Of a stretch of 64,000 nt of DNA, positions 34,693 through 43,526 are shown piece by piece. The notes under the pieces were generated by a model. The model was not told the origin of the DNA and did no database searches. It was given only the letters and a program-made list of their open reading frames with translations. Position 1 is the first letter of the stretch. The number at the start of each line of letters is the position of its first letter. A program made the translations under genes and the position numbers. Source of the DNA: an uncultured Saprospiraceae bacterium (GTDB taxonomy: Bacteria > Bacteroidota > Bacteroidia > Chitinophagales > Saprospiraceae); assembly GCA_937981555.1 (NCBI GenBank), contig CALJOK010000004.1, forward strand, positions 1 to 64,000, read 5' to 3'.

Positions 34693-35358
34693 CTAAGCAT
34701 AAACATTCACATTCATCCTTTTAAAATTCAACCGAACTTCTTCTAGCGGATGATCCAAAACTGTCTCCCATTGGAAAACAAACAAATTTTCACATCTTCC
34801 TCCAACTTTCCATGCGCGGATTAATCGGTTAATTAAAGAATGAAATTCCATTGGTTGCTTCACCATTGTTTTCAATAAAACGCCCATGATAATTAAATAA
34901 CAAATTGGCATTCCCGTTTGTCGAGCAGTAAATGCATTCACCTCAGCTTCCCCATGAAGATCAGTTCCGTAACCTAAGGCTAAATGTAAATAGTCATGAA
35001 TTTTTCGTCGACGCTCTCGTAAATAAATCGCTGAGGAAGGTTTTTCACTTTCCAACAAAGGATACACATCCAAATTTTGTGAATCCATAAATTCAAAGAG
35101 CGCATATCCAAATGAATCTTTTGGCAACTCTTTCAAGGCATTCAAATTCAATTTAGAATAGCCATAATTGAAATTTACTTGCTCCTCAATTGCTGAATTT
35201 TCCAACAAATCATCGACCGCTATTTTCGCTAATTTACTTTCTGATAATTTATTTCCAACAAAAAGTAAACTGTGCAAACTTTTACTCGGAATCAATAATA
35301 ACCTGATCGCGTGATAAAGAAAAACGATACTATTTTTTATACTTATTAACTTTTTCAT
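34693..35358 (-). CDS. Coq4 family protein
   Basis: About 221 residues from the Met at 35358 (MKKLISIKN). The frame is open further upstream to 35484, but that extension is low complexity and overlaps the preceding gene. The Coq4 signature is clear: HDYLHLALGYGTDLHGEAEVNAF holds the HDxxH...E metal-binding motif near residues 134-149. Coq4 proteins act in ubiquinone head-group processing in other organisms. Bacteroidota normally use menaquinone, so a different role is likely here. It lies 83 bp behind a free-standing acyltransferase gene on the same strand, which hints at a shared biosynthetic task. Confidence 0.8.
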   Translation of the reverse strand: MKKLISIKNSIVFLYHAIRLLLIPSKSLHSLLFVGNKLSESKLAKIAVDDLLENSAIEEQVNFNYGYSKLNLNALKELPKDSFGYALFEFMDSQNLDVYPLLESEKPSSAIYLRERRRKIHDYLHLALGYGTDLHGEAEVNAFTARQTGMPICYLIIMGVLLKTMVKQPMEFHSLINRLIRAWKVGGRCENLFVFQWETVLDHPLEEVRLNFKRMNVNVYA

Positions 35359-35441
35359 GTTTTCAATTTTTAGTTTAATAAAAAGTTTTCCGAATAGAAA
35401 GAACAAGACTTGAATCTCGTTCTTTCTACTTTTGAAAAAAT

Positions 35442-36383
35442 TTAGCTTTGTAATCCTTGTATATTTTTCGTGTTCAAAAACCAATCTTCCATTTCAATAT
35501 TCGACACATTCAAATCCATTTTTTCGATAAATTTCAAAAGTGTTGACGCTGGTCCAATGCTTACGAATTTCACTTTTTTATATTTATCCAAAATACTTTT
35601 AATCGTATCTGTAAATCGCAACGTTGAATTAATATTCAATTTTGAGTCATTCAAAATCTCTTTTTGCTCTTTTAATTCTTTTGCAAAAACAGTTGAAAAA
35701 ATTGGATATAATGTTTGATCTACCTTACACGCTTTTTCAATATCATCTGCCAACGCTTTCGAAACTGGATCCATTAATTTACAATGCAATGGAAATGGAT
35801 ACATCAATTTATATTTGATCTGATGTGGTGTTGCAACTTTTCCAATCCAATTTTTAATCTCCTTCATACCTCCTGCAATAAGAAAAAAGTGATCATTTTG
35901 CAACACACTTATTTCAAGATCAGAAGCTTCCAATTGTAAAGCCTCTTCCATTTCATGAATCGGTTTTTCCAAAAAAACTTGCATCGTTGCTCCTGGCGCA
36001 ACCGTCGCACCGAGTTCCGTAAATTTGTATAACAATAAAACTGCATCTTCAAAATTTACTAAATTTGAAACTACAGATCGAGCAATATCACCCAAAGAAA
36101 GTCCCATCACTACATCAACTTTATAGCCTGACTTTTTGTAGGAATCAAAAATTGCTACCTGTGTAGCCAATGAACAAAGTACCAATTTTTGGAAGCCTTG
36201 AAGCGATCGTTCATTCTCTTGAATCATGTAATCAGGTAAGCTCAACGAACGTCCTGTATGTTTAAAAATAATCTGTTCAGTCAAAGTAATTTTAGCTTTT
36301 ACAGATTTCATTTGAAATGCCATTTTTCGAATTTCTGCTTTCTCTATGGCATCTGTCCCTGGAAATAATGCAATGGTTTTCAT
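35442..36383 (-). CDS. free-standing acyltransferase, FabD/malonyltransferase-like
   Basis: 313 residues with the acyltransferase fold. It opens TIALFPGTDA, where the classic FPGQGSQ should be; the nucleophile elbow is GLSLGD near residue 97; and a His lies in PFPLHCKLMDP near residue 205, where FabD has the catalytic His. The weak first motif suggests a specialised or diverged enzyme rather than housekeeping FabD. It could act in trans on a carrier protein. It pairs with the Coq4-like gene downstream and lies about 5 kb from the NRPS/PKS, whose own AT looks intact, so a link to that pathway is only possible. Confidence 0.7.
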   Translation of the reverse strand: MKTIALFPGTDAIEKAEIRKMAFQMKSVKAKITLTEQIIFKHTGRSLSLPDYMIQENERSLQGFQKLVLCSLATQVAIFDSYKKSGYKVDVVMGLSLGDIARSVVSNLVNFEDAVLLLYKFTELGATVAPGATMQVFLEKPIHEMEEALQLEASDLEISVLQNDHFFLIAGGMKEIKNWIGKVATPHQIKYKLMYPFPLHCKLMDPVSKALADDIEKACKVDQTLYPIFSTVFAKELKEQKEILNDSKLNINSTLRFTDTIKSILDKYKKVKFVSIGPASTLLKFIEKMDLNVSNIEMEDWFLNTKNIQGLQS

Positions 36384-36547
36384 AATTAATAATTTTAAAT
36401 GTTCAAGCTTTAAGACTCAATGATTGAATTTTAAAACCTATGAAATTTTGATAAATTATATCGACAAGATGCAAGGGAAAGCAATGAAGAGTTTAGTAAA
36501 AAAGGATTGAATTAGATATTTTTTTATTTAATATAAAGAAAGATCAT

Positions 36548-36569
36548 CTCAGGCAAAGGATTGCCTGAG
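36548..36569. repeat. short palindrome CTCAGGCAA-AGGA-TTGCCTGAG
   Basis: A perfect 9-bp stem in the gap between the acyltransferase and Nudix genes. It resembles the other GC-rich palindromes of the window; no T tract. Confidence 0.55.
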
Positions 36570-36603
36570 TAGTCTATTTTAGGTAAGATTTTTATTAAAA
36601 ATC

Positions 36604-36652
36604 CAATGTCCAACGATTCACTAAAGTCTTATCTTGCTACTGTTGGACATTG
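36604..36652 (-). terminator. inverted repeat/terminator after the Nudix gene
   Basis: Arms 36642-36652 and 36604-36614 (11 bp perfect) on the minus strand are followed by GATTTTTAATA. It starts 13 bp past the Nudix stop codon. The 27-nt loop is long for a terminator, so a palindromic repeat is the alternative. Confidence 0.5.
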
Positions 36653-36664
36653 AATTTCCATTTG

Positions 36665-37198
36665 CTACAGCCATCCCAATTCATCCATAGCCAAATATGC
36701 AGCAGACACATTGCCATTTATTCGCTCATCATTTTTATTTTTGATAAAAGCTCGAAACCCATCTAAGGGCATTTTCAATACCTCAATAAATTCATTTTCA
36801 TCTAAACTCTGATCTGCTACTTTTTTACAATTAGTTGCCAACAGTATATGCTGTTTTTGAGTAAAATAGGCTTGATGAAATGTTTTTAGAAAAATAATTT
36901 TCTCTGCCTGATATCCCGTCTCTTCCAACAACTCTCTTGCTGCACAATCTTCTAATTTTTCACCTTCATCAATTGCTCCTTCTGGAAAACTAATAATTTC
37001 TCGCTCCGCCCCTACTCGAAATTGATTAACTAGAATCGCTTCCCGGTTTTCAGTAAAAGCAGCAATCGTAACAAAATCCATATTGCCAATCACATCAAAC
37101 TCTGCTTCTTTTCCACTTGGCATTAAAAATTTCCTAACAATGACTTTACGCCAACCAGAATAAGCAATACGTTCTGATATTTTTTTCCATTTTTGCAT
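36665..37198 (-). CDS. Nudix hydrolase, ADP-ribose pyrophosphatase-like
   Basis: 177 residues. The full Nudix box is present: G at the start of GAIDEGE, then RELLEETGY, fitting Gx5Ex7REUxEExGU near residues 75-97. The preceding AILVNQFRVGAEREIISFPEG matches the ADP-ribose pyrophosphatase/YffH-like subgroup, which hydrolyses nucleoside diphosphate sugars. It is monocistronic as far as visible. The subgroup call is reasonable; the exact substrate is unknown. Confidence 0.88.
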   Translation of the reverse strand: MQKWKKISERIAYSGWRKVIVRKFLMPSGKEAEFDVIGNMDFVTIAAFTENREAILVNQFRVGAEREIISFPEGAIDEGEKLEDCAARELLEETGYQAEKIIFLKTFHQAYFTQKQHILLATNCKKVADQSLDENEFIEVLKMPLDGFRAFIKNKNDERINGNVSAAYLAMDELGWL

Positions 37199-37294
37199 AC
37201 AAAAGAATTTAAATAGATGATCTTAAATTAAAACTTCAAAGTTAGAAACAGTTTGTTATATTTAATTTCTAAATCGTTTGAAAAAAATAAACAA

Positions 37295-37717
37295 ATGAAA
37301 TATCGTTTTGCGGATTACTTTGTTCCCTTTTTTATTGCCATATATTTCACCATTGCTTTTTCTCCAATTTTCACTAGAAGAAGTATGGAGATATTTCCAT
37401 TTTTTTCTTTTAATCTTTTCTCTCAAGTTCCTAATGGATTTGAGCGATATGATTTAGTTTTTGATTTAGGAGAAAAGAATGAGCGATTTTTAATTTATGG
37501 AAATCCAAATTTGGCAGATATCGAAAGACAATATTTAAATGGTTTAATTCCAAAAATTGCCAAAAAATATGAATCTACCAAAATATTCGACAATGAAAAA
37601 ATCACTCGTTTTTTCCCTGAAGATTCATCCGTCACACTCGTAAAGATCAAAGGTGATTTTATCGAAATTTATAAAAACAAAAATTACGAATTAGAACCTC
37701 TTGGAAAATTAAACTAA
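37295..37717 (+). CDS. small membrane-anchored protein paired with the HTTM-like gene
   Basis: 140 residues from the ATG at 37295 (MKYRFADYF); a TTG 14 codons upstream is possible but less likely. One N-terminal membrane segment (residues 7-25) is followed by a soluble part with short charged motifs. Its stop codon overlaps the next start as TAATG, so the two are translationally coupled. The family is not recognised; a subunit or partner of the following membrane protein is likely. Confidence 0.6.
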   Translation: MKYRFADYFVPFFIAIYFTIAFSPIFTRRSMEIFPFFSFNLFSQVPNGFERYDLVFDLGEKNERFLIYGNPNLADIERQYLNGLIPKIAKKYESTKIFDNEKITRFFPEDSSVTLVKIKGDFIEIYKNKNYELEPLGKLN

Positions 37718-38664
37718 TGAATTTTTTACTCCAGATTTTTTGGGAACGACTTTTTACTTTTAGTCCAACTATTTTTAAGGATCGCATTTTGGAAAAATTC
37801 CAAAGGGCTCATTTCTTAATTAATATTTTCTATTTCTATATCTTTCTATTTGCCGTTCAAACATTTAGTTCGTTCACCGACCCACTTAGAAACTGGAGTA
37901 TCCTTATCAAATCTGAAGAATTATTTTCACCCATCTGGTCAGTCCAATGGATGGAGTATTTAGATTGGGAAACGACAGTTCGGTCTATGTATATTTTATT
38001 TTTCATCGTCTCTTTGCTAGGACTCTTCTTTTGGAAAAAATCTAGGTTGGTCAGGTTTCTCGTTTTTTTAGGATTGTTTTTCTACATTTCTTTTTTAGCT
38101 TCTTTTGGAAAAATCAATCACTATTTTCATCTTTTATTAATCACCTCTTTTATCATTATTTTTCTTCCTCAGAGAAACAAAGTTGATACAACCTTAGAAT
38201 ACAAAATTTCATTTCTAAAAATATTTTGGGGAACTCAATTTTTCATTTTGCTCACTTACTTTTCATCTGGCTTCTTCAAAATAGCTGGAATCATTTCGCA
38301 AGAAATGAGAGGAGAATTATCTGCATTGTCTTCGACTGCTATGGCTCAAAATTTTGGAAAAGCTGCTTTCGGTTCAAGCAAAGAATTTTTCTTTGGAGAA
38401 TACCTCGTCAATCATCCTCATTGGTTTTTTGCCCTTGCAATGATCCTTGGTTACCTCGTCGAATTTCTTTCTGTTTTTATTGCATTTCTTCCTAAGTTGC
38501 ATCGATTGTGGGGATTTTTTTTGATCTTGTTGCACACCATTATTTTGATGACAATTGGAGCAGATTTTACTTCCCAAATAGTTGTAGTAGGAATTTTTAT
38601 TCTATTTAGTCCTTTTGATTTAAGAGAAAATTATTTTAGTCTTCCAAAAAAAGATCTTGCTTAA
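37717..38664 (+). CDS. multi-pass membrane protein, HTTM-like
   Basis: 315 residues with about seven or eight membrane helices. The arrangement, with a WGTQFFILLTYFSSGFFKI helix and a long loop before the last helices, resembles the HTTM domain of vitamin K-dependent gamma-carboxylase-like bacterial proteins. I cannot identify the catalytic Lys of true carboxylases with confidence. It is coupled to the small membrane-anchored protein upstream. The function is unproved. Confidence 0.5.
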   Translation: MNFLLQIFWERLFTFSPTIFKDRILEKFQRAHFLINIFYFYIFLFAVQTFSSFTDPLRNWSILIKSEELFSPIWSVQWMEYLDWETTVRSMYILFFIVSLLGLFFWKKSRLVRFLVFLGLFFYISFLASFGKINHYFHLLLITSFIIIFLPQRNKVDTTLEYKISFLKIFWGTQFFILLTYFSSGFFKIAGIISQEMRGELSALSSTAMAQNFGKAAFGSSKEFFFGEYLVNHPHWFFALAMILGYLVEFLSVFIAFLPKLHRLWGFFLILLHTIILMTIGADFTSQIVVVGIFILFSPFDLRENYFSLPKKDLA

Positions 38665-38747
38665 CGCTACAATAAAATTATACCGATCCCTTTTTCAATC
38701 TCCCTTTTTTAAGATATTTTTTTTTATTTTCACATAAAAAATTCATT

Positions 38748-40295
38748 ATGAAAAACCTGATATTTCTCCTAGTACTCCCCTTATTCTTTTTCCAATGCAA
38801 AAATGAAAAAGTGGAACACATCGAAAAAACACCTGAAGCAAATTTAGGAAAAATCGAAATCAACGTAACTGGCTCAGCCGAAGCGTTGCCATATTTCCAT
38901 GAAGGATTATTGCTTTTGCATAGTTTTGAATTTGATGATGCTGGCGAAAAATTTGCCAAAGCCATCGAACTAGACTCTAGTTTTGCGATGGCAGCTTGGG
39001 GCGAAGCGATGTCCTACAATCACCCACTTTGGCGAGAACGATATGCGGAAGATGGAATTGCTGCACTAAAAAAATTAGGCGACACTCCTGAAATTCGATT
39101 GCAAAAAGCACCAACAGAATTTGAAAAAGATATGCTTTCTGCCGTAGAAATTTTATACACCGATGGAGAGAAAAAAGAGCAAGATGTTGCCTATAAAAAT
39201 CAAATGGAAAACCTTTATAAAAAGTACGAAGGTAACCATGAGGTAGCTGCATTTTATACGCTATCACTTTTGGGTTCCGTCAAAGGTGGACGAGATACCG
39301 AGACCTACGAAAAAGGCGCAGGCATCGCTCAAAGCATCATCGACGAAAATCCAAATCACCCAGGCGCATTACATTATTTGATTCATTCTTATGATGATCC
39401 TGATCATGCACAATTGGCTTTATCTGCTGCAAACAGTTATGCTAAAGTTGCGCCCGATGCAGAACACGCACTGCATATGCCTTCACATATATATGTAGCA
39501 ATGGGAATGTGGGATGAAGTGATTAGTTCGAATATCGCAAGTTACAATGCAAGTGTTGCACGAATGGAAGATAAAAAATTAGACAATGATGCACGAGGTT
39601 ACCATGCTTTCAAATGGTTGATGTATGGCTATTTGCAAAAAGGAAATTTCGAAAAAGCTAAAGAGATGGTTTATGATATGAAAAAACATTGTGATGAAAA
39701 ACCTTCTTCCAAAGCTCGTTCTCATTTCATCATGATGCAAGGTGCTTACTTGACTGAATCTGGAAATTGGGAAGATTCCATTTCAATGAAAACGGTTGAC
39801 TTAGAAGAATTGAATTTACCAACTAAAGCCGTTCAATCTTTCACGCAAGGCATGTTGGCTTATCATCAAAAAGATAAAACTGGTGTTACCAATGCGATCA
39901 AAGAAATAAGTAAACTTCGCATCGACGGCGAAGCTCGCATGGTAGTTGGTCAGCCAAAAACTTGCAGCGGAGTTTCAAGATATAAACAACCTCCAACTAA
40001 GAATGGAGTGAATACTGCCAAGGTGATGGAAATGGAATTAAATGCTGTTTTGGCTATGCTTAATGACGATAATGCCACCGCTGAAAAATGGTTAAAAGAA
40101 GCAACCACTTTGGAAAGCGAAACTTCTTTCAGTTATGGACCACCAAATATTGTCAAACCGTCACATGAATTTTATGGAGAATGGCTATTGAAAAATAATA
40201 AATTAAAAGAAGCTAAATCTCAATTTGAAAATCAATTGGAACGAGCTCCAAAAAGATTACTTGCAGAAAAGGGTTTGAAAAAATCAACGATGTAA
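38748..40295 (+). CDS. TPR-repeat lipoprotein
   Basis: 515 residues. The signal peptide ends LFFFQC, so the Cys near residue 17 is likely lipidated. The mature part has TPR-like helix pairs (YFHEGLLLLHSFEFDDAGEKFAKAIELDSSFAMAAWGEA near residues 48-86, and others near 280-310 and 440-510). Conserved His-rich segments (ALHYLIHSYDDPDHA, ALHMPSHIYVAMG) suggest possible metal binding and match a widespread but uncharacterised group of such proteins. It ends at a very strong terminator. Confidence 0.75.
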   Translation: MKNLIFLLVLPLFFFQCKNEKVEHIEKTPEANLGKIEINVTGSAEALPYFHEGLLLLHSFEFDDAGEKFAKAIELDSSFAMAAWGEAMSYNHPLWRERYAEDGIAALKKLGDTPEIRLQKAPTEFEKDMLSAVEILYTDGEKKEQDVAYKNQMENLYKKYEGNHEVAAFYTLSLLGSVKGGRDTETYEKGAGIAQSIIDENPNHPGALHYLIHSYDDPDHAQLALSAANSYAKVAPDAEHALHMPSHIYVAMGMWDEVISSNIASYNASVARMEDKKLDNDARGYHAFKWLMYGYLQKGNFEKAKEMVYDMKKHCDEKPSSKARSHFIMMQGAYLTESGNWEDSISMKTVDLEELNLPTKAVQSFTQGMLAYHQKDKTGVTNAIKEISKLRIDGEARMVVGQPKTCSGVSRYKQPPTKNGVNTAKVMEMELNAVLAMLNDDNATAEKWLKEATTLESETSFSYGPPNIVKPSHEFYGEWLLKNNKLKEAKSQFENQLERAPKRLLAEKGLKKSTM

Positions 40296-40332
40296 TTTTT
40301 TTAATTAGATAACCGATTAGTTTTACTCCCCG

Positions 40333-40371
40333 AGGGGTGTTAGTGCTTCGAAGCACTAACACCCCTTTTTA
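40333..40371 (+). terminator. strong terminator after the TPR lipoprotein
   Basis: A perfect 17-bp self-complementary stem (40333-40366, tip TTCGAA) is followed by five T residues. The stem is unusually GC-rich for this region. Confidence 0.85.
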
Positions 40372-40524
40372 TTGATTAATTTTTCAAACCAAAATAAAAA
40401 AAAGTATATTGCTAAAAGTTAACAATAATAAAAAATCCCACCACATGTTCTCTTAGAGGTTGTCATAAAATATGAAAACTCAACTTCACTATCTTATTTA
40501 GTAAAAAATAAAAACTAAAGCATT

Positions 40525-42963
40525 TTGAGAAACACTAATTTAATTTTAACAATCATACTATCTCTATTTTTCTCCTTAAATCTTTTTTCCCAAAAAAAAG
40601 AAAAGCAAGAAAAAGTACCAATCAAATCCTATAAAAAAATCATCAAGTCCAATGCAGTCACCGATGATGGTTTTTTCAAAATCCATAAAGTCGATGACCT
40701 TTATTATTTCGAAATTCCAAATGAACAATTGGATCGAGAAATTTTAGTCGTCAGTCGTTTGTCAGGAACAGGTGAAGGAAGTCGAGGAATTGCAGGCATG
40801 AAAGCTCGACCACAACAAGTCATTCGCTGGCATAAGCAAGATGATAAATTATTGCTTCGTTCCGTTTCTTATAATAGTGTCGCAAGTGAAACATCCCCAA
40901 TTTATGAATCTGTTCGACGAAATAATTTTGAACCCGTTGTCATGTCTTTCCCCATTCGAGCTTTTGGCAAAGACCGTAAAAGCATTCTTATACAAGTCAA
41001 TGAATTGTTTACTACGCATGTTCCATTGATCAGCGCAGCACCTTCCTATGGCAGTTATAATTCCTTGGATGAGAATCGGAGTTTCATTGTTAGCATGAAA
41101 ATATTTCCAAACAATATGGAAATCAAACATGTACTAACCTACAATTCTGCTGGCAATAGTTCGGGTGCCGTTTCCTACGAAATGAATCAATCTTTTGTTT
41201 TGCTTCCCAAAGAACCGATGCAACCTCGCTTCTATGATGAGCGTGTTGGCTATTTTTCTATCAGTCAAACCGACTACGGATTGGATGAACAAAAAGCGAC
41301 CAAACGGCAATACATTACTCGTTGGAGACTCGAACCAAAAGATATGGCTGCCTTCAAAAGAGGCGAACTTGTTGAACCTAAAAAACCGATCGTTTACTAC
41401 ATCGATCCATCCACTCCTGAAAAATGGAAACCATATCTTAAAGCAGGTGTCGAAGATTGGGCCATCGCATTCGAGCACGCAGGTTTTAAAAATGCCATCT
41501 TCGTCAAAGATGCGCCGACCAAAGAAGAAGATCCAGATTGGACACCCGAAGATGTTCGTAACTCTGTCATTCGATATGTCTCGACACAGCAGCAGAATGC
41601 AGTTGGTCCACACGTCCATGATCCGCGTTCAGGAGAAATTATTGAGAGCGATATTTTATGGTATCACAATGTGATGAACATGCTGCGCAATTGGTATTTT
41701 GTCCAAACCTCAGCAGTCAACCCAGAAGCTCGAAAAGTGAAATTTGATGATGAGGTAATGGGAAAATTGATTCGCTATGTCGCTGCTCACGAAGTTGGTC
41801 ACACTCTTGGTCTGACTCACAACATGGGGGCAAGTTCAGCTTATCCAGTTGACTCTTTACGTTCTGCGACCTTTACCAATACCATGAGTTTGTCTCCTTC
41901 GATCATGGATTATGCACGATTTAATTATGTCGCTCAACCTGAAGATAAAGGTGTAGCTCTCTTACCTATCGTGAGTGTTTATGACAAATATGCCATTGGG
42001 TGGGGCTATCGCCCAATTCCTGAGGCGAACAATTCTGACGAAGAAAATCCTACTTTAAATGAGTGGATTTTAAAACATAATGACGACCCTAAATATCGTT
42101 ACGGAAAACAAGTTTATTATTCTATCGACCCAAGTTCTCAAACTGAAGACTTAGGAGATAATGCTATGATTGCCTCTACTTATGGAATTGAGAATCTAAA
42201 AATCGTCGTTCCTAATTTATTAAAATGGACCAATGAGGATGGGAAAAACTATGCAGATTTAGCAGAGTTATATTCCAATGTTTTGCGCCAATGGGAACGC
42301 TACATGTATCATGTCGAAACAAATATTGGAGGCGTTTATGAAAATTTAAAAACTTACGACCAAGAAGGTGAAGTCTATCAATATGTACCAAAAGAAAAAC
42401 AAAGAGAGGCAGTCGCATTTTTAAATAAGCAACTTTTCCAAACACCTTATTGGTTAGTCGAGGAAGATATTTTACGTCGGATAGAGTCTTCTGGTACAAT
42501 CAATCGAATTGGAAATTACCAACGAAAAGTCCTCAATAGTATTCTCGAACCAGCTCGTTTAGCTCGTCTCATCGAAGACGAATCAATGAATGGAGAAAAA
42601 GCATATTCGATGATTGAGTTGTTTGATGATCTCCGATTGAGTATTTGGTCTGAGTTAATAAATGGAGATGCTATTGACACCTATCGAAGAAATTTACAAA
42701 GAACTCACATTGAACGAATCGGTACATTGATGCAAACACGGAGAGGTGGTGAAGCCTCCATTCGATATTTCGATGATGGAAGTTATGGCTACAGCGCAAT
42801 CAATGTAAGCACGTCTGATGTGCGTCCAATGGCGCGGGCAGATTTGAAAAATTTGAAAAATGAAATCAAAGCAGCGATTCCTCGATTCAAAGATGAGATG
42901 TCTATTTTTCATTTGGAGGATGCATTGGAGCAGATTGATTTGATGCTCAATCCGAATAAGTAA
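40525..42963 (+). CDS. secreted zinc metalloprotease (DUF5117/DUF4953-type)
   Basis: 812 residues. The start is a TTG at 40525; no in-frame ATG exists before the conserved body, and a proper signal peptide follows at once (LILTIILSLFFSLNLFSQ). The zinc site HEVGHTLGLTHN lies near residues 421-432, in the HExxHxxGxxH form of metzincins, with a Met-turn SIMDYARF about 40 residues later. The N-terminal third fits DUF5118/5117. It is exported, perhaps to the outer membrane or outside. The gene is isolated from its neighbours. Confidence 0.85.
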   Translation: MRNTNLILTIILSLFFSLNLFSQKKEKQEKVPIKSYKKIIKSNAVTDDGFFKIHKVDDLYYFEIPNEQLDREILVVSRLSGTGEGSRGIAGMKARPQQVIRWHKQDDKLLLRSVSYNSVASETSPIYESVRRNNFEPVVMSFPIRAFGKDRKSILIQVNELFTTHVPLISAAPSYGSYNSLDENRSFIVSMKIFPNNMEIKHVLTYNSAGNSSGAVSYEMNQSFVLLPKEPMQPRFYDERVGYFSISQTDYGLDEQKATKRQYITRWRLEPKDMAAFKRGELVEPKKPIVYYIDPSTPEKWKPYLKAGVEDWAIAFEHAGFKNAIFVKDAPTKEEDPDWTPEDVRNSVIRYVSTQQQNAVGPHVHDPRSGEIIESDILWYHNVMNMLRNWYFVQTSAVNPEARKVKFDDEVMGKLIRYVAAHEVGHTLGLTHNMGASSAYPVDSLRSATFTNTMSLSPSIMDYARFNYVAQPEDKGVALLPIVSVYDKYAIGWGYRPIPEANNSDEENPTLNEWILKHNDDPKYRYGKQVYYSIDPSSQTEDLGDNAMIASTYGIENLKIVVPNLLKWTNEDGKNYADLAELYSNVLRQWERYMYHVETNIGGVYENLKTYDQEGEVYQYVPKEKQREAVAFLNKQLFQTPYWLVEEDILRRIESSGTINRIGNYQRKVLNSILEPARLARLIEDESMNGEKAYSMIELFDDLRLSIWSELINGDAIDTYRRNLQRTHIERIGTLMQTRRGGEASIRYFDDGSYGYSAINVSTSDVRPMARADLKNLKNEIKAAIPRFKDEMSIFHLEDALEQIDLMLNPNK

Positions 42964-42980
42964 TCAGATATTTATTTTAA

Positions 42981-43223
42981 AAAGAAAAAATAGATTATCT
43001 CATTATATATTTTTTACATCTTTTACCTCCTGAGGAAAAGCATAACTATGAATATCCATATTTGAGTCTTGAAGAGAAAAAACTTAAAAAAGAAAAGCTT
43101 GCAATTATTTTATGGGAAAAATACAAAGATAAAATCGATTTAAACAATTGCCCAAAATGTGGCAAAATAGCTCGAACTCCCAAAGCCAAGCAATGTAGAT
43201 TTTGTCGTCATGATTGGCATTAA
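42981..43223 (+). pseudogene. remnant of a zinc-ribbon protein gene
   Basis: An open stretch with no ATG start ends in a well-formed zinc ribbon, CPKCGK...KQCRFCRHDWH, preceded by a helical segment (EEKKLKKEKLAIILWEKYKD). The conserved-looking part begins near 43023 (LPPEEKHNYEYPYL). The C-terminal block resembles small Bacteroidota proteins ending in such a ribbon, so this looks like a 5'-truncated gene. A non-ATG start is the alternative. Confidence 0.5.
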
Positions 43224-43276
43224 AATCAGAATTAGAGAAAAATAAAATTTATTTTTTCACTAAAATCAAAAACATT

Positions 43277-43308
43277 TTGACTTTCTCGTAGTTTCTACAT
43301 TATATTTG
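43277..43308 (+). promoter_or_regulatory. promoter of the his operon
   Basis: TTG (43277-43279) and TATATTTG (43301-43308) are 21 bp apart, fitting the Bacteroidota -33/-7 consensus. The leader peptide starts 31 bp downstream. Confidence 0.75.
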
Positions 43309-43339
43309 CACCACATAAAAAAATACTAATTTTATATTT

Positions 43340-43423
43340 ATGATATTTTCAAATCTACATCATTGCCGCCATCATCACCAGTTCCTACGAACGAATGGCG
43401 ACGCTATGTATATAGTTGAATGA
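43340..43423 (+). CDS. his operon leader peptide (27 residues, His-rich)
   Basis: ATG to TGA encodes a 27-residue peptide with the run HHCRHHH at residues 7-13. Five of seven residues are His, which is far beyond chance this close to a his operon. Translation would stall at these codons when charged tRNA-His is scarce. CGCCAT (43367-43372), which lies within the His-codon run, can pair with ATGGCG (43395-43400) as a pause hairpin. A terminator follows at 43450-43489. Confidence 0.85.
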   Translation: MIFSNLHHCRHHHQFLRTNGDAMYIVE

Positions 43424-43449
43424 TTTTTTTATCCAATAAAAAAATCAAG

Positions 43450-43489
43450 AATCGGTTGACCATTTGCTTTGGTCAACCGATTTTTTTTT
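43450..43489 (+). terminator. his attenuator terminator
   Basis: A 13-bp perfect stem (43450-43462 with 43470-43482), 7-nt loop, then a run of T to 43489. It lies between the leader peptide and hisG (43527), as expected for transcription attenuation. Confidence 0.88.
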
Positions 43490-43526
43490 GCCTAAAACTC
43501 ACTTTAAAAATTTTAACCTATAAAAA

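Noticed and set aside
35359-35484. N-terminal extension of the Coq4-like gene
   Set aside because: The extension overlaps the acyltransferase gene and is low-complexity; the Met at 35358 gives the family's usual length.
41134-41674. Long antisense and alternate-frame ORFs inside the metalloprotease gene
   Set aside because: They show no motifs, signal or start context and are shadows of the 812-residue frame, whose zinc site is unmistakable.
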